This document shows positions 1 through 6,261 of a stretch of DNA of 8,753 nucleotides, one piece after another; the first letter of the stretch is position 1, and every line of letters starts with the position of its first letter. A model generated the notes under the pieces. That model saw nothing but the letters and a program-made list of their open reading frames with translations, was not told the origin of the DNA and did no database searches. The translations under genes and the position numbers were made by a program. The DNA is from Desulfonatronospira sp. Its GTDB lineage: Bacteria; Desulfobacterota; Desulfovibrionia; Desulfovibrionales; Desulfonatronovibrionaceae. Where the stretch lies: contig PWSL01000251.1 of assembly GCA_003563255.1 (NCBI GenBank), positions 1 to 8,753 on the forward strand. Direction: 5' to 3'.

Positions 1-2
1 AG

Positions 3-131
3 CGCCTGGACCTCAAGCGCCCCATCTACCAGATGACCACCAATTATGGACATTTCGGCCGGGAAAAGCCGGAATTCACCTGGGAAAAGACGGATGCAGC
101 CGCGGACCTCAAAACCGCCTGCAAGCTGTAA
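3..131 (+). CDS. metK: S-adenosylmethionine synthetase, C-terminal fragment (5' end outside window)
   Basis: Only the last 42 codons and the TAA stop are present. The product makes S-adenosylmethionine from methionine and ATP in the cytoplasm. The visible tail contains [16 protein letters not shown] followed by FTWEKTD, which I recognise as the conserved C-terminal block of bacterial MetK (R-P-I-Y, then Y/GHFGR, then W-E-x-T-D). The reading frame is open from base 3 to the stop. The gene is co-directional with the methyltransferase cluster but separated from it by 181 bases of low-complexity sequence, so co-transcription is possible but not shown. A link in function is plausible because both concern methyl-group metabolism, though metK is a housekeeping gene and the adjacency may be incidental. 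Confidence 0.9.
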   Translation, partial: RLDLKRPIYQMTTNYGHFGREKPEFTWEKTDAAADLKTACKL

Positions 132-173
132 AGACCAGGGCATTGCTGCTTTTTTCCGCTTTAACTCCCTGTT

Positions 174-286
174 TTTTTACCTTTTACCTTTTACCTTTAA
201 CTTTTAATTTTTAACTTTTTTTCCTTTATCTTTTCACCTTTTACTTTTTACCTTTAACTTTTTACTTTTTACTTTTTACCTTTAAC
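174..286. repeat. G-free T-rich heptamer repeat array (YTTTWAC type)
   Basis: Bases 172-292 contain no G on the plus strand. Within this, degenerate 7-base units fit the pattern Y-T-T-T-W-A-C. Six units run in register at 174-215 (TTTTTAC, CTTTTAC, CTTTTAC, CTTTAAC, TTTTAAT, TTTTAAC). A degraded 22-base stretch follows, and then seven units run in register at 238-286 (CTTTTAC, TTTTTAC, CTTTAAC, TTTTTAC three times, CTTTAAC). The second block is one base out of phase with the first. It resembles the short tandemly repeated heptamers known from some bacterial intergenic regions. It fills most of the gap between metK and the corrinoid protein gene and ends 13 bases before the Shine-Dalgarno sequence, so it would lie in the 5' leader if transcription starts upstream of it. 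Confidence 0.85.
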
Positions 287-299
287 TCTCAAGCCCATC

Positions 300-306
300 A
301 AGGAGG
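300..306 (+). promoter_or_regulatory. Strong Shine-Dalgarno sequence of the corrinoid protein gene
   Basis: AAGGAGG lies six bases before the ATG at 313 and immediately follows the G-free repeat array. It fixes the start of the first gene of the cluster. I see no convincing -10/-35 pair within the 181-base gap. Confidence 0.85.
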
Positions 307-312
307 CATAGC

Positions 313-951
313 ATGTCTGAAAAATTAGGAAAAATTGCCGACGGTCTGCTGCACGGCAAAATCGACGAGGTAGGAGAACTGACCCAGGAACTGATCAACG
401 ACGGAATGGATCCCGAAGAAATCCTGCAGAAGGGCCTTTTTGCAGGCATGGATGTCGTGGGCAAGAAATTCAGGGACTGCGAGATGTTCATCCCTGAAGT
501 CCTGCGGTCAGCCAAGGCCATGCATGCAGCCATGGAAAAGCTGCGCCCGGTGCTCTCCGAAGAATCCAGTTCCAAGGCCGGCACAGTCATCATGGTCACC
601 GTCCAGGGCGACCTGCACGACATCGGCAAGAACCTGGCCGGCATGATGATGGAAGGGGCCGGATTCAACGTCATAGACATGGGCATTGACCGCAAGACCG
701 AAGACATCGTGGAAATGGTCAAAAAGGAAAAGCCCCAGATTCTGGGACTGTCCGCGCTTCTGACCACCACCATGCCCAAGATGGGCGAGGTCATAAACGC
801 CCTCAAGGAAGCCGGCATCCGCGACCAGGTCAAGGTCATCGTGGGCGGAGCCCCGGTAACCGACGACTTTGCCCAGGAAATCGGGGCCGATGCTTACGCC
901 CCCAACGCCTCCATCGGAACCGAAAAAGCCCTGGAGCTGGTCAAGGGATAG
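313..951 (+). CDS. Corrinoid (cobalamin-binding) methyl carrier protein, MttC/MtbC/MtgC family
   Basis: 212 residues, the usual size for the small corrinoid proteins of methylamine-type methyltransferase systems. Residues 1 to about 85 form the helical cap domain also found in methionine synthase. Residues from about 90 to the end form the Rossmann-like B12-binding domain. The signature is complete: D100-L-H102-D-I-G105, where His102 should be the lower axial cobalt ligand; S147-A-L149; and the V177-G-G-A-P loop that holds the nucleotide tail. By family, the protein carries the methyl group on cobalt between a substrate methyltransferase and a second methyltransferase. It is cytoplasmic, with no signal peptide. 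The start is set by AAGGAGG six bases upstream. It ends in TAG, and the first MttB gene begins 52 bases later. The cognate substrate cannot be told from this sequence, so I give no gene symbol. Confidence 0.93.
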   Translation: MSEKLGKIADGLLHGKIDEVGELTQELINDGMDPEEILQKGLFAGMDVVGKKFRDCEMFIPEVLRSAKAMHAAMEKLRPVLSEESSSKAGTVIMVTVQGDLHDIGKNLAGMMMEGAGFNVIDMGIDRKTEDIVEMVKKEKPQILGLSALLTTTMPKMGEVINALKEAGIRDQVKVIVGGAPVTDDFAQEIGADAYAPNASIGTEKALELVKG

Positions 952-991
952 ACCCCGGTCATCCTTTTCTTTCTTGCAGAAACGCATACAC

Positions 992-996
992 AGGAG
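992..996 (+). promoter_or_regulatory. Shine-Dalgarno sequence deciding the start of the first mttB-like gene
   Basis: AGGAG lies seven bases before ATG 1004. The reading frame is open further upstream, into the corrinoid protein gene (back to about 869), but that extension lacks a good ribosome site, overlaps a conserved gene in another frame, and would add some 45 residues with no family counterpart. This site therefore supports 1004 as the true start. Confidence 0.75.
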
Positions 997-1003
997 TCTA
1001 AAT

Positions 1004-2461
1004 ATGCCCAAGATCAATCAAACCATACAAACAACCCCCAGTTTCAGGGTCTTGTCCGAGAATCAGATCGAGATGATCTATTCCGCAGCCCTGGACGTTA
1101 TCCAAAGTACCGGGGCCCGCTTTCATCACGAGGAGGCCCTGGAGTTGTTTAAAAACAGCGAGGCCGTGGTCACCGACGGCAACCTTGTCCGGGTGCCCCT
1201 CTCCCTGGTGGAAAAGGCCATCAAGTGCCACCCGCGCAAGATCAACCTCACCGGAAGGACCGGCAAGTATAAAATCAAGCTGGAAAAAGACGTGGTCAAC
1301 TTCGGCACAGGTTCGGACCTGCCCTTTACCTATGACCGCGAAACCGGCGAGCGCAGGCGGACCAACTACAACGACGTTGTAAACGCCGCCCGCATCGTGG
1401 ACTTTCTGCCCAATCTGGACTTTTTCATGTCCCACGGCATTGTCCAGGATGTACCCAATCCCCAGGTCTACGACCGGCACCAGTTCATGGCCATGCTCAA
1501 AGGCTGCACCAAGCCCATGGTTCTGACCTGTGTTGACGGTGATGGGCTGAAGGACCTGTGGAAAATGGCTTCCCTTTTCCGGGGAGGGGAAAAGGAATAC
1601 CGCCTGGAGCCCTTGTTCGTTACCTACATTGAGCCCATCTCCCCCCTGAAAAACGACAAGACCGCCGTGGAAAAGCTTCTTTTCTCCGCAGAAAAGGGCA
1701 TACCCTGCATGTATACCCCCTGCCCCAGTTCCGGGGCCACAGCTCCGGCCACCATGGCCGGGATGCTGGTGCAGTCTCTGTCCGAAACCATGATGGCCTC
1801 GGTGCTTACCTATCTCAAGAACCCGGGCATGCCCCTGATAATGGGCGGAGTGACCACTGTCCTGGACATGATCACCACCACCTACTCCTACGGCGCACCG
1901 GAACTGTCCCTGGCCTCGGCAGCCAATACGGATATATCCAAGTGGCTGGGCCTGCCCATGTTTTCCACCGGCGGCTGCACCGACTCCAAGGTCCTGGACG
2001 AGCAGGCGGCTATTGAATCCGCCACCAGCAACTTCTACGCCTATCTTTCCGGGGCCAGCCTGGTGCACGACGTGGGCTACATCGACAGCGGAGTCAACGC
2101 CTCCCTGGAAAGCCTGGTTATGAACGACGAGATCATCGGCATGATCCGCCAGATGGGCAAGGGTATCAACACCGAGGACGAATACCTGGCCCTGGAACTC
2201 ATCGACAAGATCGGCCCCGGCGGGGAATATCTGACCTCGGAACATACCCTGACCCATTACAAGAACTGGTTTCAGCCCAGGCTCCAGGACCGCTCCGATT
2301 ACGAGACATGGGTCCGCGAAGGCCAAAAGACCATGAACGACCGCATCAGGGAAGAAACTGATCGCATATTGAAAGAACATCAGCCCGAACCGATTGACGA
2401 CAAGATCCAGAAGGAACTGGAACAGATAATCGATGCCGCTGAAAAGAGGCATTCCAAGTAG
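1004..2461 (+). CDS. MttB-family amine:corrinoid methyltransferase without pyrrolysine, paralogue 1
   Basis: 485 residues from ATG 1004, close to the ~480-500 typical of the trimethylamine methyltransferase (MttB) superfamily, a cytoplasmic TIM-barrel enzyme. It should move a methyl group from a methylated amine to the cobalt of the corrinoid protein encoded just upstream. Recognisable blocks are E210-PISPL, A-T-x-A-G followed by LSE, Y294-SYGAPEL, G323-GCTDSK329 and V354-HDVGY359. There is no in-frame amber codon, unlike archaeal MttB, whose pyrrolysine activates trimethylamine. The family without pyrrolysine includes the glycine betaine enzyme MtgB, the proline betaine enzyme MtpB and the carnitine enzyme MtcB, so a quaternary amine is the best inference. 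The gene ends in TAG. Its neighbour is a paralogue about half identical over the barrel core. The pocket-facing segments differ (TPCPSSGAT here, SPCAIGGGT in the paralogue). Confidence 0.9.
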   Translation: MPKINQTIQTTPSFRVLSENQIEMIYSAALDVIQSTGARFHHEEALELFKNSEAVVTDGNLVRVPLSLVEKAIKCHPRKINLTGRTGKYKIKLEKDVVNFGTGSDLPFTYDRETGERRRTNYNDVVNAARIVDFLPNLDFFMSHGIVQDVPNPQVYDRHQFMAMLKGCTKPMVLTCVDGDGLKDLWKMASLFRGGEKEYRLEPLFVTYIEPISPLKNDKTAVEKLLFSAEKGIPCMYTPCPSSGATAPATMAGMLVQSLSETMMASVLTYLKNPGMPLIMGGVTTVLDMITTTYSYGAPELSLASAANTDISKWLGLPMFSTGGCTDSKVLDEQAAIESATSNFYAYLSGASLVHDVGYIDSGVNASLESLVMNDEIIGMIRQMGKGINTEDEYLALELIDKIGPGGEYLTSEHTLTHYKNWFQPRLQDRSDYETWVREGQKTMNDRIREETDRILKEHQPEPIDDKIQKELEQIIDAAEKRHSK

Positions 2462-2477
2462 AACCTCCAACCCCGGA

Positions 2478-2496
2478 CAGGCTATAAACCAGCCTG
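2478..2496 (+). other. Small intercistronic stem-loop between the two mttB-like genes
   Basis: CAGGCT and AGCCTG form a perfect 6-base-pair stem around a 7-base loop, starting 17 bases after the stop of the first mttB-like gene. No T-run follows, so it is not a typical terminator. It could act in mRNA processing or stability, but a stem this short can also arise by chance. Confidence 0.3.
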
Positions 2497-2511
2497 CAGC
2501 CATTTTCGTCC

Positions 2512-2518
2512 AAGGAGG
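2512..2518 (+). promoter_or_regulatory. Strong Shine-Dalgarno sequence of the second mttB-like gene
   Basis: AAGGAGG stands eight bases before ATG 2527, the same core as before the corrinoid protein gene. It suggests that the second MttB protein is translated efficiently and independently of the first. Confidence 0.8.
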
Positions 2519-2526
2519 ATTAATAT

Positions 2527-4002
2527 ATGGCCAATGATAAAACCAACTGCATAGTAAACCGCAGTCCCAGGTTTTCCTTTCTATCAGAGGACCAGAAGCA
2601 GACCATCTTTCACGGAATGCTCAAGGTCCTCCAGGACACCGGGGCCAATGTTCACCATGAACAGGCCCGGGAGATATTTAAAAAGCACGGGTGCAAAATC
2701 GACGGCATCCGGGTATATATCCCCCCCAACCTGGTGCGTCAGGCCCTGCAGTCAGTGCCGCTCATGACCACCATATTCGACTGGGAGGGAAACCCGCGCA
2801 TCTATATCGAGGAAAACCGCAGCTATTTCGGACCAGGCCCCACCCTGGTATACTTTCGCGATCCTTATACCATGGAGCGGCGCAAGTGCCTGCGCAAGGA
2901 CGCCACCACCGTGGCCCGGGTCTGTGACGCCCTGCCCAATATCGGCTTTGTAGAAGGCCTGGTGACCATAAGCGACGTGCCCCGGGGCACTGATGATGTC
3001 TTTGAGTTCGCAGACATGATCCAGAACACCACCACCCCCATCATGGCCTGGTCTTACCAGCGCGGCGGGGCCCGGGACATCCACCGCATCGGCTGCATCA
3101 TGGCCGGCGGAGAAGAGGCCTTCAAAAAAAAGCCCAACTATATCCTGTACAGTGAGCCCATCTCCCCCCTGGTGAGTGATTTCCACGCCATTGACAAGCT
3201 TATGTACTGCGCCGAACACGGCATCCCCCAGGATTACAGTCCCTGCGCCATCGGCGGAGGCACTGTGCCGGCCACCCATGCCGGGCAGCTGGTGGTGGCC
3301 CTGTCCGAGTCCATGGTGGGCGTGGTCCTGTCTCAGCTGATAAATCCAGGCACCTGCATCATCCTGGGCGGCGTGCAGTCCATCCTGGACATGCGCCGGG
3401 GCATCTATTCCTACGGGGCACCGGAGTTAAACGTCTTAAGCGGCGGTCTGACTGAAATGGCCCGCTACTGCGGCCTGCCCATGTTCGGCACCGCCGGATG
3501 CACCGATACCAAGGTCATGGAAATCCAGTCCGGTATAGAAGCCACCCTGCAGATCCACACCTCCATGCTCACCGGCGCCAATTTCGTGCACGACTGCGGC
3601 TATACCGAGTCCGGCAAGACCGGAGACATATTCCAGACGGTCATGGACGACGAGATCATCAGCATGGCCCGCATCATCGAGGACGGTATCGAGGTCAACG
3701 AAGAGACCCTTGCCGTGGATGTCATCAACAGGGTCGGTTCCGGTGGTCACTACCTCTACGAAGATCACACCATGAAGTGGTTCCGCAAGCACTGGCGCCC
3801 CACCCTCATGGACCGGCAGAGCTACGAGGACTGGGACAAGAACGGCCGGCAGACCATGCAGGACCGCATTATCAAAAAAACCCGCGATATCCTCGAAAAC
3901 CATGAAGGACCCATTTCCAGGGTCCCCAAAGACGTCCAGAAGGATGTCCGGAAAGTCGTGGATGAAGCAGTGGAAAGAGTGGAGCGGGAAGGACTGGATT
4001 AA
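2527..4002 (+). CDS. MttB-family amine:corrinoid methyltransferase without pyrrolysine, paralogue 2
   Basis: 491 residues, a second TIM-barrel member of the trimethylamine methyltransferase superfamily. It aligns with paralogue 1 without gaps from E210-PISPL through Y294-SYGAPEL and G324-CTDTK329 to V354-HDCGY359, with about half the residues identical by eye over positions 210-363. That points to an old duplication or recruitment of a divergent relative rather than a recent copy. No in-frame amber codon interrupts it. Likely substrate-pocket segments differ from paralogue 1: FGPGPTLVYF near residue 100 against FGTGSDLPFT, and FGTAGCTDTK against FSTGGCTDSK. The two may therefore use different methylated amines, or form a hetero-oligomer. 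Both probably serve the single corrinoid protein at 313-951. The gene ends in TAA and is followed by a palindrome-rich 172-base gap. Confidence 0.9.
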   Translation: MANDKTNCIVNRSPRFSFLSEDQKQTIFHGMLKVLQDTGANVHHEQAREIFKKHGCKIDGIRVYIPPNLVRQALQSVPLMTTIFDWEGNPRIYIEENRSYFGPGPTLVYFRDPYTMERRKCLRKDATTVARVCDALPNIGFVEGLVTISDVPRGTDDVFEFADMIQNTTTPIMAWSYQRGGARDIHRIGCIMAGGEEAFKKKPNYILYSEPISPLVSDFHAIDKLMYCAEHGIPQDYSPCAIGGGTVPATHAGQLVVALSESMVGVVLSQLINPGTCIILGGVQSILDMRRGIYSYGAPELNVLSGGLTEMARYCGLPMFGTAGCTDTKVMEIQSGIEATLQIHTSMLTGANFVHDCGYTESGKTGDIFQTVMDDEIISMARIIEDGIEVNEETLAVDVINRVGSGGHYLYEDHTMKWFRKHWRPTLMDRQSYEDWDKNGRQTMQDRIIKKTRDILENHEGPISRVPKDVQKDVRKVVDEAVERVEREGLD

Positions 4003-4018
4003 ACTGCAGCCAGCGGGA

Positions 4019-4059
4019 TGCAGATTCAGTCTGCACCCCCGCTCCTGTCTGCATGCAGA
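4019..4059 (+). repeat. Cluster of TCTGCA/TGCAGA inverted repeats
   Basis: TGCAGA (4019-4024) and TCTGCA (4030-4035) form a 6-base-pair stem with a 5-base loop. Thirteen bases on, TCTGCATGCAGA (4048-4059) is a perfect 12-base palindrome built from the same two half-sites. The first half-site could pair with either TCTGCA copy, and the last with either as well, so alternative RNA folds or a two-site protein operator are conceivable. No T-run follows either stem. Confidence 0.55.
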
Positions 4060-4077
4060 AAGCCAGGTAAAGTGACT

Positions 4078-4132
4078 GGGAGCAGAAGTGCGGCCGGGCA
4101 GGATTACTGTCCGCAAAGGCACTTCTGCTCCC
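4078..4132 (+). repeat. Perfect 14-bp inverted repeat, long stem-loop upstream of the HyuA-like gene
   Basis: GGGAGCAGAAGTGC (4078-4091) is matched exactly by its reverse complement GCACTTCTGCTCCC (4119-4132), with a 27-base loop. Within it, TGCGG (4089-4093) can alternatively pair with CCGCA (4111-4115). The sequence after the right arm is CTATGCC, not a T-run, so this is not a canonical terminator. Between co-directional genes it could be an mRNA stability or processing element, a REP-like dispersed repeat, or an attenuation element that separates expression of the methyltransferase half from the activator half. Confidence 0.75.
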
Positions 4133-4174
4133 CTATGCCTTTCACAACAACCTCTGACCCAAACCCTGAATATA

Positions 4175-6220
4175 ATGACAAAATCCAGACTAAGCACACG
4201 CAATCCCGCGGACGGACGGGACATCCGGAAGTCCGGCCGGGACTACGTGGTGGGCATAGATACCGGGGGCACCTATACCGACGGGGTGCTCATGGACTAT
4301 GCCAGCCGGGAAGTCCTGGCTTCGGCCAAGACTCTGACCACCTATGACGACCTGACCCGGGGCATACTTGATGTCCTGAAAAAAATTCAGATTGACAACC
4401 CTTCCAGGGTCAAACTGGTGGGTATTTCCAGTACTCTGGCCACCAATTTCATCGCCGAGGGCAACACCAAGCCTGTGGGCCTGATCCTCATGGGCTACGA
4501 TCCAGACCTCATTGAAAGCTACGGCCTGGATTCCAGGTTCGCCACCGGCAATTACGCCTATTTCCAGGGTGGACACAACGCTCAGGGTGAGCAGCAATCC
4601 CCGCCGGACCTGGAGGGCATAAAGACCTGGATCCGAGACCAGGGTGATAAACTGGAGGCCCTGGCCATATCCAGCTATTTCAGCCCCCTCAACCCTGAGC
4701 ACGAAGAGCAGGCCATGCAGGCAGTGCAGGAGATTACAGACATACCTGTGGTGTTGGGGCATCAACTGTCCACCCAGCTGGATTCGATTAAACGAGCCAC
4801 CACGGCCTCCCTCAACGCCTCCCTGGTGGCGGTGATGCACGAATTCATCCAGGCGGTGAAGGCCTCCCTCAAAGACCTGGGCCTCAAGGCCCCGCTCATG
4901 ATAGTCAAGGGGGACGGGTCCCTCATGCCTTATACCGAGGCCGCCCGCAAGCCCGTGGAGACCATCCTGTCCGGACCTGCAGCCAGCACCATAGGCGGGC
5001 GCTTTCTTTCCGGACTGGACGCGGCCCTGGTGGTGGACGTCGGCGGCACCACCACGGACATGGCCCTCATTGAAAACGGAAACATTACCGTATCCGGACA
5101 GGGGGCCCGGGTGGGCGATATGGAGACTTCGGTGCAGGCCGCCAGTATCCGCACCGTGTGCATCGGCTGCGACAGCCGCATAAGTATAAAGTCCGCCAAA
5201 GAATTTCAGGTGGGCCCCAACCGTGTGGTGCCTTTGTCCCGGCTGGCGATCATGTATCCGGAAGTGCTGCAGAAGCTGCAGTCTCTGGGCAAGGGTCGCG
5301 GCTTCAGCAAAAGCCAGGATGATATCGAATACTGGTTCCAGTCCAGGGAAATTGACCCTGAGGACCCGTTACTTGACAATCCCCGCAAAACAGCCGTCCT
5401 GGAGCTTCTATCCCGGGGACCTTTAACGGTGCACCAGCTTTTAAAACAAATGCAGTTGAACCATCTGGTGCAGCTGAACGTAGAAGATCTGCTCCAGAAA
5501 AGGATTATCGGCGTCTCCACCCTGACCCCCACGGATATTCTGCACTTCCGGGGCGAGCTGGACCTGGACAGCTCCGAGGCATCCTGGGCGGCTTTCAGGT
5601 ATATCTGCAACCTGCACGGCCTGGATCCCAAGGAATTCAGCACCAGGGTAATGGACTTCATAGTCGCTCAAATGACTAGAGAAGCATTCATATTCCTGGC
5701 CAGGCAGGGTCAGGAGAGCCTGCCGGAAGAACTGGACGGGGCATGGTCCAGCTGGCTTTTCCAGGAAGGACTGGAAAAAAATGATGCCTACCTCGGCATC
5801 AGCCTCACCAGCCGCTTTCCCATCATAGGCATCGGAGCCCCGGCTGAAATCTTCGTCAGCAGAATCGCCGGGAAATTGAATGCACGCTTCAAACTTCCCC
5901 GGCATCCTGGAGTAGCCAATGCCGTGGGTGCGGTGGCCGGTTCGGTGATTGTGGACAAGGAAGCCCTGGTTTTCCTGCAGGAATCCGATTCTTCCAGGTC
6001 TTACATAGTCCAGTTCGAGGGAGAGAAAAGCTCCTACTCCGAAATTGAGGAGGCCCTGGCCTTTGCTCAGAAGACAGTCAAAAGAGCAGCCATGTGGGCG
6101 GCGGAGGAGTCAGGGGCAGATGAGCCCCAGGTGAGCACCGCAAGAAAGATCGAAGGCACCCTGCACCGGGTACAGGCCCGGGCGGTAGGCAACCCCAGCC
6201 TTTCTGAGCAGTTCGGATAA
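4175..6220 (+). CDS. Hydantoinase A/oxoprolinase-like ASKHA-fold protein of the methyltransferase cluster
   Basis: 681 residues from ATG 4175. The N-terminal hydantoinase/oxoprolinase motif is G27-IDTGGTYTDG. A second nucleotide-binding motif is V287-DVGGTTTDMAL, preceded by an ILSGPAAS block. Near the end, I549-IGIGAPAEIF and V580-ANAVGAVAG fit the last part of the actin-like ATPase fold. Residues about 405-460 look like an inserted winged helix. C329-IGC332-DS stands where many relatives have a glycine-rich loop. Family members hydrolyse hydantoins or 5-oxoproline, but genes of this type also sit beside MttB and corrinoid genes where their role is not established. Here it may assist corrinoid handling or open a cyclic substrate; both are inference. 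Start choice is uncertain: ATG 4175 lacks a clear Shine-Dalgarno. GTG 4088, preceded by GGGAG, would add 29 unlikely residues from inside the stem-loop, and GTG 4247 is just before the motif. Confidence 0.8.
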   Translation: MTKSRLSTRNPADGRDIRKSGRDYVVGIDTGGTYTDGVLMDYASREVLASAKTLTTYDDLTRGILDVLKKIQIDNPSRVKLVGISSTLATNFIAEGNTKPVGLILMGYDPDLIESYGLDSRFATGNYAYFQGGHNAQGEQQSPPDLEGIKTWIRDQGDKLEALAISSYFSPLNPEHEEQAMQAVQEITDIPVVLGHQLSTQLDSIKRATTASLNASLVAVMHEFIQAVKASLKDLGLKAPLMIVKGDGSLMPYTEAARKPVETILSGPAASTIGGRFLSGLDAALVVDVGGTTTDMALIENGNITVSGQGARVGDMETSVQAASIRTVCIGCDSRISIKSAKEFQVGPNRVVPLSRLAIMYPEVLQKLQSLGKGRGFSKSQDDIEYWFQSREIDPEDPLLDNPRKTAVLELLSRGPLTVHQLLKQMQLNHLVQLNVEDLLQKRIIGVSTLTPTDILHFRGELDLDSSEASWAAFRYICNLHGLDPKEFSTRVMDFIVAQMTREAFIFLARQGQESLPEELDGAWSSWLFQEGLEKNDAYLGISLTSRFPIIGIGAPAEIFVSRIAGKLNARFKLPRHPGVANAVGAVAGSVIVDKEALVFLQESDSSRSYIVQFEGEKSSYSEIEEALAFAQKTVKRAAMWAAEESGADEPQVSTARKIEGTLHRVQARAVGNPSLSEQFG

Positions 6221-6261
6221 TCAACTGTAACTATAACTTAAACCCTGACCAGAGAGACGTA

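Noticed and set aside
121..159. Possible intrinsic terminator of metK (short stem before a run of six T at 150-156)
   Set aside because: The only stem I can draw (GCAAGC with GCTGC) is short, bulged and reaches into the coding sequence. The T-run merges into generally T-rich sequence, so it has little weight.
174..286. CRISPR array
   Set aside because: The units are 7 bases long and contiguous, with no spacers, so this is simple-sequence repeat rather than CRISPR.
130..312. Sigma-54 or sigma-70 promoter for the cluster
   Set aside because: GG and GC doublets around 138-149 do not fit the sigma-54 spacing, and no paired -35/-10 boxes are visible. A promoter may exist here, but I cannot point to one.
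869..1003. N-terminal extension of the first mttB-like protein
   Set aside because: The extension overlaps the conserved end of the corrinoid protein in another frame and lacks a ribosome site. ATG 1004 has AGGAG at the right distance.
998..2503. Long minus-strand open frame opposite the first mttB-like gene (about 500 codons)
   Set aside because: It is an antisense shadow of a conserved plus-strand gene: Gly/His/Val-rich with no recognisable domain. Similar shadows opposite the other genes are rejected for the same reason.
2459..2526. Amber readthrough linking the two MttB proteins by pyrrolysine
   Set aside because: After TAG 2459-2461 the frame continues through unrelated sequence to another TAG shortly after the start of the next gene. 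The protein is already full length.
4148..4176. TATAAT at 4171-4176 as a -10 promoter box
   Set aside because: It overlaps the likely start codon at 4175, and the sequence 17 bases upstream (CAACCT) does not resemble a -35 box.
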